Shown here one piece after another: positions 7,515 to 14,996 of a stretch of 53,592 nt of DNA (positions are counted from its first letter, which is position 1; every line of letters begins with the position of its first letter). The DNA lies in the NCBI GenBank assembly GCA_001916055.1, contig MNRR01000038.1, forward strand, positions 1-53,592, given 5' to 3'. The notes beneath the pieces were generated by a model. The model saw only the letters and a program-made list of their open reading frames with translations, was not told the DNA's origin and did not search any database. Both the position numbers and the translations under genes were made by a program. This DNA is from Clostridium sp. 28_12 (GTDB taxonomy: Bacteria > Bacillota > Clostridia > TANB77 > CAG-508).

Positions 7515-8822
7515 ATGAGTAATAAAGGTTATACAGTCGGAACATATATAATAAAAACAGAAAAAAAGAACTCTGAATTATCTATGTGTCCTATATGTAA
7601 GAAATGCAAAGATAAATCTGTTTGTCAAAATAGAAAAAACAAAAGATCAATGAATAATTGTGATAAATGTAGAAAATGTAAAAATGCTGATAAATGCGAT
7701 AAGTTCTATATTAATGAACAACATAAAGCAACTTTAACAATAGGAAAAGATATAGAAACAGGAGAAGTAATTAGAAAAACATTTACTGCTAAAACACAAG
7801 AAGAAGCATTAGATAAAATGTATAAATACAAATTAGAAATGAAAAGGTCTGGTTGTTCTATTGAATTGAAAAGAACAGAAAAAACAATAGCAATTTTAGC
7901 AAAAGAAATTGAAGATTCAAAATATAGAATGGGAAAAACGAAAGCAAATGCTTACAATACTAATATGTCAACATTAGAAAGAATAAAAAAGCATAAATTT
8001 GCTAATATTCCAATAGAAAAAGTAACTAAAAAACAAATTGAAGACTTTTTACAGGAAGAAAGAGTAAAGTCAAATTCCACTATAAAAAAAGATTATAGAA
8101 TGCTTAAATATGTTTATGAATATGCAAATTATAAATTATATTTAGTAAAAAATTTATTTGAAGGCATTGATCGTATTGAAAAACCAAAAAGTTTAAAAGA
8201 AGATAAAGATGTAGTTGCTTTAACAATAACAGAACAAAACCAATTAGAAGACTATTTAGAAAGTCATTCATCAAGTTATAAAAACATTATTCTTTTGTGT
8301 TTATATACAGGGATGAGAATCGGCGAAGTACTAGCATTGAATTACAATGAAGATATTGATTTAGATAATAAAATGATTAAAGTCACAAAAACTTTAACAA
8401 AAGATAGAAATAAAAAAACTATTATTGGTCCAACCAAAACTAAAAGTGGAAAAAGAAATATAGAAATAAATGAACTTACAGAAGATATTATAATAGATTC
8501 ATTAAATAACAAAATAGAAAACAAAAATAAAGTTCTATTTTGCCAAGCAAATAAAAAATTATATGTAGATAATACAATAAATTCGGCATTTAAGCGAATA
8601 TGCAAAAATGCAGGAATAACAAAACCAGTAAATACCCATATGTTAAGACATACTTTTGCAACTAGATGTATTGAGGCAGGAGTAGACTTGCCCGTATTGC
8701 AAAAATTAATGGGACATGCCAATATTGAAACTACAATAAATACTTATGGCGATATTTACAATTATTATAAACAAAAAGAAACTCAAAAAGTAATAGATTA
8801 TTTAAAGAGAGAAAGAGCATAA
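7515..8822 (+). CDS. int: Tyrosine recombinase (element integrase) with Cys-rich N terminus
   Basis: 435 residues. Catalytic positions by inspection: R268 in TGMRIGE, K310 in TKTKSGKR, H375 and R378 in HMLRH, H401 in LMGHANIETT, nucleophile Y411 in NTYGD. A SAM-like core-binding domain spans roughly 120-215. Residues 25-61 contain nine cysteines (CPICKKCKDKSVC ... CDKCRKCKNADKC), which look like a metal-binding insertion before the arm-binding domain; this is not usual for Tn916-type integrases. It integrates and, with Xis, excises the element. GGAGG sits 7 bases before the ATG. Confidence 0.92.
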   Translation: MSNKGYTVGTYIIKTEKKNSELSMCPICKKCKDKSVCQNRKNKRSMNNCDKCRKCKNADKCDKFYINEQHKATLTIGKDIETGEVIRKTFTAKTQEEALDKMYKYKLEMKRSGCSIELKRTEKTIAILAKEIEDSKYRMGKTKANAYNTNMSTLERIKKHKFANIPIEKVTKKQIEDFLQEERVKSNSTIKKDYRMLKYVYEYANYKLYLVKNLFEGIDRIEKPKSLKEDKDVVALTITEQNQLEDYLESHSSSYKNIILLCLYTGMRIGEVLALNYNEDIDLDNKMIKVTKTLTKDRNKKTIIGPTKTKSGKRNIEINELTEDIIIDSLNNKIENKNKVLFCQANKKLYVDNTINSAFKRICKNAGITKPVNTHMLRHTFATRCIEAGVDLPVLQKLMGHANIETTINTYGDIYNYYKQKETQKVIDYLKRERA

Positions 8823-9066
8823 AAGAATATTTAAAATTAAACATTTGAATTTTAGATTAATACTAAAATAAGGGTTTTAAAAAAATGTTTTAAAATACCA
8901 AAAGTATCATAAAACATTGATAAATAAAGGACTTGGGGTAGTTTGAAAAAGCTACCGCCTCGACCATATTTATAGCTGTTTTCAAGAAAATTTAAAAGAA
9001 CTTGAAAGCAGTTTTTATTATATAAAGATACTATTTTCTAGGGTTTTAGAGAATAGTATTTTTTTA
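8823..9066 (+). other. Non-coding structured region between int and repA, ending in a terminator
   Basis: No gene is visible from 8823 to 9240. Present are the stem GGTAG/CTACC (8937-8956), the long stem CTGTTTTCAAG 8976-8986 with CTTGAAAGCAG 9001-9011, and a terminator ATACTATTTTCT 9028-9039 with AGAGAATAGTAT 9048-9059 plus T run. The first two may form a copy-control RNA or simply belong to the int transcript tail. I could not identify an attachment core. Confidence 0.5.
9028..9066 (+). terminator. Terminator downstream of int
   Basis: Twelve-pair stem (28-39 with 48-59 of the 9000 block) followed by TTTTTTT. Confidence 0.85.
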
Positions 9067-9069
9067 GTT

Positions 9070-9181
9070 CAATTCTAAAAAATTCTGTAAAATTCTTAAA
9101 AATCCGATTATTTTGTTCTGCAAAATGTTCCGCAATGAATTTTTGCTATTTAAAAAATGTTCAGAAATGTTCTGCAAAATA
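9070..9181 (+). repeat. Iteron-like direct repeats upstream of repA
   Basis: Four copies of TGTTC[TCA]G[CA]AA occur: TGTTCTGCAAAAT at 9114, TGTTCCGCAATG at 9126, TGTTCAGAAATG at 9158 and TGTTCTGCAAAAT at 9168. Before them are three AATTCT repeats at 9070-9100. Such arrays next to an initiator gene are typical binding sites for the initiator, as origin or as autoregulatory operator. Confidence 0.6.
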
Positions 9182-9240
9182 AAATCAATTGATATTTCGA
9201 CACTTTCAGGAATTTCAAAACTGAAAGGAGAACTATTGCT

Positions 9241-10050
9241 ATGGATTTTATACCCTACAAATCAAATGAAACATTGGAGCATAAATACTATCAAATTCCG
9301 CAAGAATTATTTGTAAATAAAAAATATAAAAACAAATTAAATTCAGATAGTAAAATTTTATATGCTTTTTTGTTAGATAGATTATCTTTATCTCAAAAAA
9401 ATCATTGGATAGATGAAGATAATAATGTTTATCTAATTTTTACAAGAGAAGAAGTACAAGAGAAATTGAATTTATCAGATAAAACAGTAACTAAATCATT
9501 TAAGATATTAATGGAAGTAAATTTAGTTCAAGAGAAAAGACAAGGTTTAGGAAAACCTAATTTAATATATGTTGGAAAAATTAATCATTCAGACTCGGAA
9601 AATTTACGAGGAATCAATACTAATATAATCAATACTGATTCCATCAATCCTAAAAGTGATGAAGAACTTTTATTGATAAAAGAGAAATGTAATTTAAATG
9701 AATTTACAAAAGAAGAAAAAACAATTTTAGAAGATGTAATTGATAATCTTTATTATACAGATAATTTAAAAGTTGGAAATATAACAGTTAATCATTTTAA
9801 AATATCGGACAAGCTTAATTTAATAATAAAAGATAATCTTGTTCAATTATTGGATATATTGAAAAATACACCTAATATACAAAATGCTAAAAATTATTTG
9901 ATGATTTGCTTATACAATAATTTGGGAAATACCAATATAACCAAAATAACCAAAAAGGCAGATACCATTAAGGCAAATGAAAGAGAATATCCTGCTGGCT
10001 CACTTGATTTCTTATATGCTAACTTTGATACACTAGATGATACTATATAA
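9241..10050 (+). CDS. repA: RepA_N-type replication initiator
   Basis: 269 residues. The first 120 match the RepA_N domain: YYQIPQELFVN, SKILYAFLLDRLSLS, NVYLIFTREEVQEKLNLSDKT, then LVQEKRQGLGKPNLIYV, a winged helix-turn-helix. The C-terminal half is low-complexity helical and probably carries the partner-recruiting domain. It initiates replication of plasmids and of some integrative elements after excision. AAGGAGAA lies before the ATG, and the iteron-like repeats lie immediately upstream. With int and mob it makes an int-rep-mob element. Confidence 0.88.
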   Translation: MDFIPYKSNETLEHKYYQIPQELFVNKKYKNKLNSDSKILYAFLLDRLSLSQKNHWIDEDNNVYLIFTREEVQEKLNLSDKTVTKSFKILMEVNLVQEKRQGLGKPNLIYVGKINHSDSENLRGINTNIINTDSINPKSDEELLLIKEKCNLNEFTKEEKTILEDVIDNLYYTDNLKVGNITVNHFKISDKLNLIIKDNLVQLLDILKNTPNIQNAKNYLMICLYNNLGNTNITKITKKADTIKANEREYPAGSLDFLYANFDTLDDTI

Positions 10051-10065
10051 GAAATTGCTCCGATA

Positions 10066-10170
10066 TGAAGTTGCAAACACGAACTTTAAACTGCAACTTC
10101 ACTATAATTTGTTATAGCAAAAGCTATGGCAAATTATAGCCTAAAAAATGCTTTAGCAGTTTTTAGGTAA
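10066..10170 (+). other. Inverted-repeat cluster upstream of oriT
   Basis: Three stems follow one another: GAAGTTGCA with TGCAACTTC (10068-10110), CTATAATTTG with CAAATTATAG enclosing TATAGC/GCTATG (10110-10141), and CCTAAAAAATGC with GCAGTTTTTAGG (10140-10167). The last also resembles a terminator of repA. Repeats of this density beside oriT often serve as single-strand origin or relaxosome sites. Confidence 0.5.
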
Positions 10171-10180
10171 TACCCCGTAG

Positions 10181-10236
10181 GGCACACAGACAAACTTGTT
10201 TGTCTAGTGTGTTAGACAAATAAATTTGTTTTAGTG
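10181..10236 (+). other. oriT: MobV-type oriT with nic site
   Basis: GGCACAC at 10181-10187, then the hairpin GACAAAC/GTTTGTC, then TAGTGTG at 10205-10211 followed by TTAGAC. The order GCACAC-hairpin-TAGTGTG|TTA is that of the pMV158 origin of transfer, where MobM cuts after TAGTGTG. Cleavage would therefore fall between 10211 and 10212. A second overlapping hairpin (AGACAAAT with ATTTGTTTT) follows, as in that family. The relaxase begins at 10257. Confidence 0.85.
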
Positions 10237-10256
10237 CAAGAAAGGACTTTGGAGCT

Positions 10257-11297
10257 ATGAGTTATGCTATAGTAAGAAATGAGAAATTAACACGAGCTGA
10301 GGTAAATGGTAAATGCACCCACAATGATAGAAAAGCAAAATGTCATACAAATAAAGATATTGATCCAATCAGAACACATTTAAATTATTATATAAAGAAA
10401 AACAATTACACCTATACAAAAGAATTTGATGAATTTTTAAAAGAAAGAAATATAACTGCACATCTAAAAAAGACAAGTATAATTATGTGCCAATTAATGT
10501 TTACTTCTGACCAAGCATTTTTTGACAGAATTGGAGAACAAGAAACAAAAAGATACTTTGATGAATGCTACAAATTTATCTGTAATTATAAAAATCTTGG
10601 AGAAGAAAATATTATATCTGCTGTTGTTCATTTAGATGAAGGAGCGCCACATTTACACTTAATGTTTGTTCCAATAGTTCATACTAAAGATAAAGAAAAC
10701 AAAGCAATTGATAAAATATGTGCAAGAGATTTTTGGAAAGGCAGAAATAGTTATAGGCAGTTTCAAGATTCGTTTTTCAAACACGTTAAAAGTAAAGGAT
10801 TTGATTTAGAAAGAGGCTTATATGTTGAAGAAACTAATAGAAAAAATCTGTCAGTTGAAAAATTTAAAAAAGTAACTAATTATGCTAAAGCAAAAGAAAT
10901 TTTAAAAACTGCAACTTTAGAGTTACCAAACACACCCGAACTACAAGATATAAAAAAACTTGTTTTAAATAGGGATAAAATAATTGAAGAAAAGATTATA
11001 AAACCTCAAAACAGGCTAATAAAAGAACTTCATAATGAAAATGTGGCTTTGCACAAGGAATTATCTAAACAAACTGAAATAATAGATGTTGCAGAAGAGT
11101 TTGTAAAAGAAAAAGAACGTTTACAAAATGAAAATAAAAATTTAGAACGAACTGTTTGTTTATTGCAACAATCCAAAAATCAAGATGAAGAAGATTTAAA
11201 ATTTGAATATGAAAATAAAATTGACCATATAGAACATAAATATCAGAAAAAGATAAAAGAATTAGAAAAAGATAAAAGAATTAGAAAAAGAAAATAA
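10257..11297 (+). CDS. mobV: MobV/Pre relaxase, C-terminally truncated by frameshift
   Basis: 346 residues. The N terminus has the MobV pattern MSYAIVRNEKL, motif HNDR at 22-25 and the metal-binding motif HLDEGAPHLHL at 125-135; a coiled coil begins near 235. It nicks oriT (just upstream) and pilots the strand during mobilisation by a helper element. The frame ends early: a 19-base tandem duplication at 11251-11288 moves reading into a TAA, so the last 68 residues present in the left copy are missing. The catalytic domain is intact, so nicking may still occur; the lost tail could matter for dimerisation or membrane contact. Confidence 0.88.
   Translation: MSYAIVRNEKLTRAEVNGKCTHNDRKAKCHTNKDIDPIRTHLNYYIKKNNYTYTKEFDEFLKERNITAHLKKTSIIMCQLMFTSDQAFFDRIGEQETKRYFDECYKFICNYKNLGEENIISAVVHLDEGAPHLHLMFVPIVHTKDKENKAIDKICARDFWKGRNSYRQFQDSFFKHVKSKGFDLERGLYVEETNRKNLSVEKFKKVTNYAKAKEILKTATLELPNTPELQDIKKLVLNRDKIIEEKIIKPQNRLIKELHNENVALHKELSKQTEIIDVAEEFVKEKERLQNENKNLERTVCLLQQSKNQDEEDLKFEYENKIDHIEHKYQKKIKELEKDKRIRKRK
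11251..11288 (+). repeat. 19-bp tandem duplication inside the relaxase gene
   Basis: AGATAAAAGAATTAGAAAA is present twice, 11251-11269 and 11270-11288, with no differences. Nineteen is not a multiple of three, so it frameshifts the gene. Confidence 0.9.
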
Positions 11298-11499
11298 AGG
11301 CTTAAACAAAATAATTAATAAATTTAAGGATAATTTAAAAAAGTTTCTTAAATGGTTGTGTCATAAATTTTCATATCCTTGTGAGGATGACCTTATAAGA
11401 GATTTTAATAAAGAAACATATTCGTATATTAATTTTGAAAAGCAACTCGATACAAGCCATTTTGAAAAGGAAGATAATGAAATAGATTTTGAAATGTAG
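11289..11499 (+). pseudogene. Displaced 3' end of the relaxase gene
   Basis: In the shifted frame the sequence continues ENKGLNKIINKFKDNLKKF and then FSYPCEDDLIRDFNKETYS to a TAG at 11497-11499, matching the tail of the left copy at 390-593. It is no longer joined to the relaxase frame and has no start site of its own. Confidence 0.85.
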
Positions 11500-11514
11500 A
11501 AAGGATTGATAAAT

Positions 11515-11865
11515 ATGGAAATAGATTATAGAAAATGTGGAGATTACTATATTCCTAACTTGGTAGTCTCAAATACTAACAATTTTAAATTGGGAAAATA
11601 TGGAAAAATGAGATTAAATTATTTGAAAACTCAAAAGAAAGCTGAATATACAATTTTATTAATGGATGACAAATTAAGTGAACATTTACAAGAAATTGAT
11701 GATACTGCAACGGCTAGATATAACCTGTTAATAAAACAATTTGCAGAACAAGAAAATATTATAGAAGAATTAAAAGCCATAAATCAACTTGAGTGGGTTG
11801 GCAAAATGAATTCGATTAAAAATCGTGTTGAAGAAATTATATTTAGAGAATTAATTTATGTATAG
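11515..11865 (+). CDS. TnpV-family protein
   Basis: 116 residues from the ATG at 11515 (GAAAGGA nine bases upstream; a TTG at 11506 is less likely). DYYIPNL, GKYGKMRLNYL, HLQEIDDTA and WVGKMNSIKNRVEEIIFREL are the signature of TnpV, first seen on Tn4451-type transposons and common on mobilisable elements. Its role is not known. The gene is absent from the left element, where the relaxase stop is followed directly by the homologue of the next gene. Confidence 0.85.
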   Translation: MEIDYRKCGDYYIPNLVVSNTNNFKLGKYGKMRLNYLKTQKKAEYTILLMDDKLSEHLQEIDDTATARYNLLIKQFAEQENIIEELKAINQLEWVGKMNSIKNRVEEIIFRELIYV

Positions 11866-11877
11866 GGGGATTTTACA

Positions 11878-12207
11878 ATGGAAGAAAAATTAAAACCATT
11901 TATAGAAGAATATAGTGATGATTTTTATGAAAGTATTGAAGATATTAGACAATATTTAATGAAAAACAACAAAAATTATAGAGAAATTAAAAATAAGATT
12001 CATAAAATTATGGATAGAAATTTAAATATTCAAAAATTACTTGATGAAACTTATTTAGAAAATGGATTAAATGCAGGAGAATGTAAGGGTTTATCACAAA
12101 TTATTGTTCTATATAATAATTTGCAAGATATTTTAGAAAAAGAAATTTATTTTAAAGGTGGTATGAATTCATATTATTATTTTAAAAGAATTGGTGTAAT
12201 AAATTAA
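11878..12207 (+). CDS. Acidic helical protein of the mobilisation operon
   Basis: 109 residues, no recognised domain. The sequence KPFIEEYSDDFYESIEDIRQ and HKIMDRNLNIQKLLDETYLE suggests a compact helical bundle. AGGGGGA lies before the ATG. It is last in the rep-mob-tnpV operon and ends at a bidirectional terminator. The left element has a near copy broken by a stop codon (605-931). Confidence 0.75.
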   Translation: MEEKLKPFIEEYSDDFYESIEDIRQYLMKNNKNYREIKNKIHKIMDRNLNIQKLLDETYLENGLNAGECKGLSQIIVLYNNLQDILEKEIYFKGGMNSYYYFKRIGVIN

Positions 12208-12213
12208 ACTGAA

Positions 12214-12250
12214 AATACGGAATGAGCTTTAATTGCTCATTCCGTATTTT
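12214..12250. terminator. Bidirectional terminator
   Basis: AATACGGAATG at 12214-12224 with CATTCCGTATT at 12238-12248, T run after. The stem arms are the same as at 946-986, with a diverged loop. Confidence 0.88.
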
Positions 12251-12715
12251 CTAATTTTTCTTAAATAAATGTTTAATTTTATCAAATATTTTTTTTAAGA
12301 AATTCTTTTCTTTGTATTCAATAATTGCTGTTTCTTCTGTAATAGTATTATTTTCAAGATTTAGTATTTCTGACTTTTGTTTTTTAAATAAATTATCAGG
12401 ATTATATTTTTCACGTAATTCAGCCTGATATTTGTCTTCATTATTCTTTAAAATATTGTTTATTCTTTCTTTTTCTTCGTTATCATTACACCAATAATTA
12501 ATGTGTAATAGTGCTATCATTGCAAGAGCTTCATCAGAAATCTCTTGTTCATCAATAGGTTTTTCAAAAGAATATTGAGGGTTATAATCTTTTAATCGTT
12601 CATCATTAATAAGCTTTCTTAATTTCAATGGAATTTTAATTCTATCTTCTTCCAATAATAAATTCAAAAAAGAGTTAACTTCTGAATATACTTCTTTAGT
12701 TCTAGTGTTGGTCAT
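12251..12715 (-). CDS. Small protein with C-terminal EYKEK-KIF-LFKK motif (right element)
   Basis: 154 residues from the ATG at 12715, chosen for the AAGGAGGAACAG site; a longer frame would run back into the preceding gene. It overlaps that gene's end by 14 bases, so translation is coupled. REKYNPDNLFKKQ and the last segment EYKEKNF...KIFDKIKHLFKK match the 984-1445 protein; the N-terminal halves differ more. The function is unknown. The basic amphipathic tail is the conserved feature. Confidence 0.75.
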   Translation of the reverse strand: MTNTRTKEVYSEVNSFLNLLLEEDRIKIPLKLRKLINDERLKDYNPQYSFEKPIDEQEISDEALAMIALLHINYWCNDNEEKERINNILKNNEDKYQAELREKYNPDNLFKKQKSEILNLENNTITEETAIIEYKEKNFLKKIFDKIKHLFKKN

Positions 12716-14234
12716 AATCTGTTCCTCCTTCTTGCTCATTTTGTTGTTCATCTTTATTTTGACTTGATTCATGAATAACTTGATTTGCTTTTTGAATCTG
12801 GCTCATTTTTATATTTCTTCTTTCATATACTCCTTCAAGAGAATGTGCCTTATAGCCAGCTTTTATAGATGCCTCAGAAGGAACATTAGCAATTTTTTGA
12901 AAATCTCCTTGTTGGATTTTCAAATGTTGAGAAGGTATTAAAATTCCACCAGACTTTATTAATCTATCTAATAATGCTTTAATATACGGATCAGTTTTTA
13001 TTGTCTTTTTTTCTTCATTCCAAGTTCTCATTGCATCTGTTATAGGTGTTTCACTTTCTTTTTCTTCTTCGTCCCAAGCCCTCATTGCATCTGTTATCGG
13101 TGTTTCGCTTTCTTTTTCTTCTTCACCCCAAGCTCTCATTGCATCTGTTATAGGTGTTTCACTTTCTTTTTCTTCTTCACCCCAAGCTCTCATTGCATCC
13201 GTTATAGGTGTTTCACTTTCTTTTTCTTCTTCGCCCCAAGCCCTCATTGCATCTGTTATCGGTGTTTCACTTTCTTTTTCTTCTTCACCCCAAGCTCTCA
13301 TTGCATCTGTTATCGGTGTTTCACTTTCTTTTTCTTCTTCACCCCAAGCTCTCATTGCATCCGTTATCGGTGTTTCACTTTCTTCTTCAATAGGGAATCC
13401 AAATTCATCATATTGTTTGAGTCCAATTATTTGTCTAAAATATTTTTCAAGCCCATTCAAGTTTTCCGCATATTCTTGTAATCTTTTATATTCAGCCTGT
13501 GTAAAACAAAAATCGTCTTGTTCTCTTACTTCTCCTGATTTAAAAACATCTTTTTGTGAGCCCATTTCAATTTTATCTGTACTTATTTCTTTTCCTATTA
13601 ATAAATCATCTAAATTAACTCTATATCCCAAATCAAAAATAATTCTTTTCATAAATGCTGCATTTTGCATATTCATTCTTCCAAAGTACATAGTATTCAT
13701 ATCTATAGGTCTGTTTTTAAATTGTTCATTAATACTTTCCAAATATGTAAATAAATCCGATGGCATACTTGATGCATAAGTATCTATTATATGTTGAATA
13801 TATTTTTTTCTAATTTCATAATCTCTACATTCGATTTCTGTTTTACTCATAATTTGATTTCTATCTTTTTGTGGTGAATATTCTTTTCCAGTTGGAAATT
13901 GTTCAGATTGTAAAAATTCAAAAAGTTTTCCATATAAATTCTTCCCCTGCTCACTTTTAGATGTTAATGCCGCTATATCAGCATTCTTCATTATTGTATA
14001 AATTTTTTTATTAAATTCCTCAATTCTTTTTTTAGGATCCATTGTTTCTGTTTCATTAGCAAATTGTCTACATATATCTGTTAGCATATCATTTATAAAT
14101 TGCGAAACATCATCAATAGTGTAATTGCTATTATCACTAAAAAATTCAATCAAAGCATTTTGTATACTTGAATCAAATTCATAATCCATATCAATATCTA
14201 TATTTGTTTTTTTCATTTTTTCCATCCAATTCAT
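12702..14234 (-). CDS. Large protein with seven 18-residue repeats (right element)
   Basis: 510 residues, family not recognised. Residues 1-280 are helical and acidic with no catalytic motif visible. Then come seven tandem copies of ESETPITDAMRAWGEEEK (the last two vary: RAWD, RTWNEEKK), followed by a region ending in a Gln/Asn/Glu-rich tail NKDEQQNEQEGG. No signal peptide or membrane segment is seen. It occupies the place of the zincin-like gene in the left element and has the same kind of small downstream partner. The copy number of the repeat is likely to vary among strains. Confidence 0.75.
   Translation of the reverse strand: MNWMEKMKKTNIDIDMDYEFDSSIQNALIEFFSDNSNYTIDDVSQFINDMLTDICRQFANETETMDPKKRIEEFNKKIYTIMKNADIAALTSKSEQGKNLYGKLFEFLQSEQFPTGKEYSPQKDRNQIMSKTEIECRDYEIRKKYIQHIIDTYASSMPSDLFTYLESINEQFKNRPIDMNTMYFGRMNMQNAAFMKRIIFDLGYRVNLDDLLIGKEISTDKIEMGSQKDVFKSGEVREQDDFCFTQAEYKRLQEYAENLNGLEKYFRQIIGLKQYDEFGFPIEEESETPITDAMRAWGEEEKESETPITDAMRAWGEEEKESETPITDAMRAWGEEEKESETPITDAMRAWGEEEKESETPITDAMRAWGEEEKESETPITDAMRAWDEEEKESETPITDAMRTWNEEKKTIKTDPYIKALLDRLIKSGGILIPSQHLKIQQGDFQKIANVPSEASIKAGYKAHSLEGVYERRNIKMSQIQKANQVIHESSQNKDEQQNEQEGGTDYDQH
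13005..13382 (-). repeat. Seven in-frame 54-bp tandem repeats
   Basis: ATTGCATC[TC]GTTAT recurs at 13030, 13084, 13138, 13192, 13246, 13300 and 13354, exactly every 54 bases. The copies differ mostly at silent positions (GTCCCAAGCC / ACCCCAAGCT / GCCCCAAGCC), so the peptide is kept while the DNA drifts. Confidence 0.92.
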
Positions 14235-14431
14235 ATAATATCTACTCCTTCATTAAAAAAAATTTGAAATTTTATTTGATTATAATTTTATTCATATTAT
14301 AAAATATGAAACTACTCATATATATTTTATCATACCAAATTTTATTGTCAATATTTTTCGCTTCATTAGAGACAATTTTTAAATAAAATATATTAAACTA
14401 AAATCGTTAATAAAACGAACGAGGTTGTAAA
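14235..14431. promoter_or_regulatory. Divergent promoter region
   Basis: About 200 bases of extreme AT between the minus-strand module and the Xre gene, with no reading frame. An Xre-type regulator beside it could control both sides; no clear palindrome could be fixed by eye. Confidence 0.35.
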
Positions 14432-14677
14432 ATGAAAATTAAAAAATATAATGAATACAGAAATATATCAGGAATAAAGTTAAAAGAATTAAGAACACGT
14501 GCAAAAATGTCTCAAAAACAGGTTGCAGAGAAATTACAACTTGAAGGAATTGATTTGACTGAAAAAGAAATCTCGAAAATAGAACATAATAATCGTCTAG
14601 TACATGATTTTGAATTATTTGCATTTGCGAACATTTTCAAAGTATCTGCAGATGAGTTTAATTTTAAGGGAAATTAA
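14432..14677 (+). CDS. Xre-family transcriptional regulator
   Basis: 81 residues. IKLKELRTRAKMSQKQVAEKL...EISKIEHNNRLVHDFELFAFA is a classic lambda-repressor type helix-turn-helix, with little beyond it. GAACGAGG sits ahead of the ATG. It is divergent from the large/small protein module and directly upstream of a small RNA gene, so it may regulate either. Confidence 0.85.
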   Translation: MKIKKYNEYRNISGIKLKELRTRAKMSQKQVAEKLQLEGIDLTEKEISKIEHNNRLVHDFELFAFANIFKVSADEFNFKGN

Positions 14678-14704
14678 AAATTTTTGTAAATATTCAAAAA
14701 TTAT

Positions 14705-14733
14705 TTTACATATACTAGAAAAAGTAGTATACT
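14705..14733 (+). promoter_or_regulatory. Promoter of the small RNA
   Basis: TTTACA 14705-14710, 17-base spacer, TATACT 14728-14733. Only 27 bases after the xre stop. Confidence 0.75.
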
Positions 14734-14737
14734 ATAT

Positions 14738-14812
14738 TTAACTTAAGTTATTCAAAAGAGGTCTTTGGATAGCATGAACTAGATGTGTGGTAGCATTTAG
14801 TTCTTTTTTTAT
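14738..14812 (+). ncRNA. Small RNA gene downstream of xre
   Basis: A well-placed promoter and a terminator (GAACTAGATG with CATTTAGTTC, then T7, about 14776-14810) bracket some 75 bases with no start codon plus ribosome site. Inside is the short stem AAAGA/TCTTT. Size and layout fit an antisense or regulatory RNA of the element. I do not recognise the family. It sits where the left element has its five-hairpin RNA. Confidence 0.6.
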
Positions 14813-14871
14813 AAATTTAAAATTATAATTTGTGTTGTAAAGTTAACTTTTTATAATTAATTGCAAAAATA

Positions 14872-14992
14872 AAAATATAGGTCAAAATTTTTGATATTTT
14901 TGACCTACAATTTTTTATGAGTCAAATTTTTACGATTTTTTGACCTATAATTTTTTATAAGTCAAAATCTTAAAAAATTTTGACTTATATTT
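14872..14992. repeat. Three consecutive GTCAAAA/TTTTGAC hairpins
   Basis: TAGGTCAAAA...TTTTTGACCTA, GTCAAATTTTTACG..TTTTTTGAC and TAAGTCAAAA...TTTTGACTTA follow one another, all with the same arm GTCAAAA and short spacers of AATTTTTTAT. This may be a stacked terminator or a binding array; it separates the right element's core from the decayed Fic region. Confidence 0.65.
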
Positions 14993-14996
14993 AATA

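Noticed and set aside
8342..8722. Antisense 126-codon frame inside the integrase
   Set aside because: No ribosome site and hydrophobic composition mirrored from the Lys-rich sense strand.
13005..13382. Regular direct repeats suggestive of a CRISPR array
   Set aside because: The unit is contiguous, without unique spacers, always 54 bases and in frame within a long gene.
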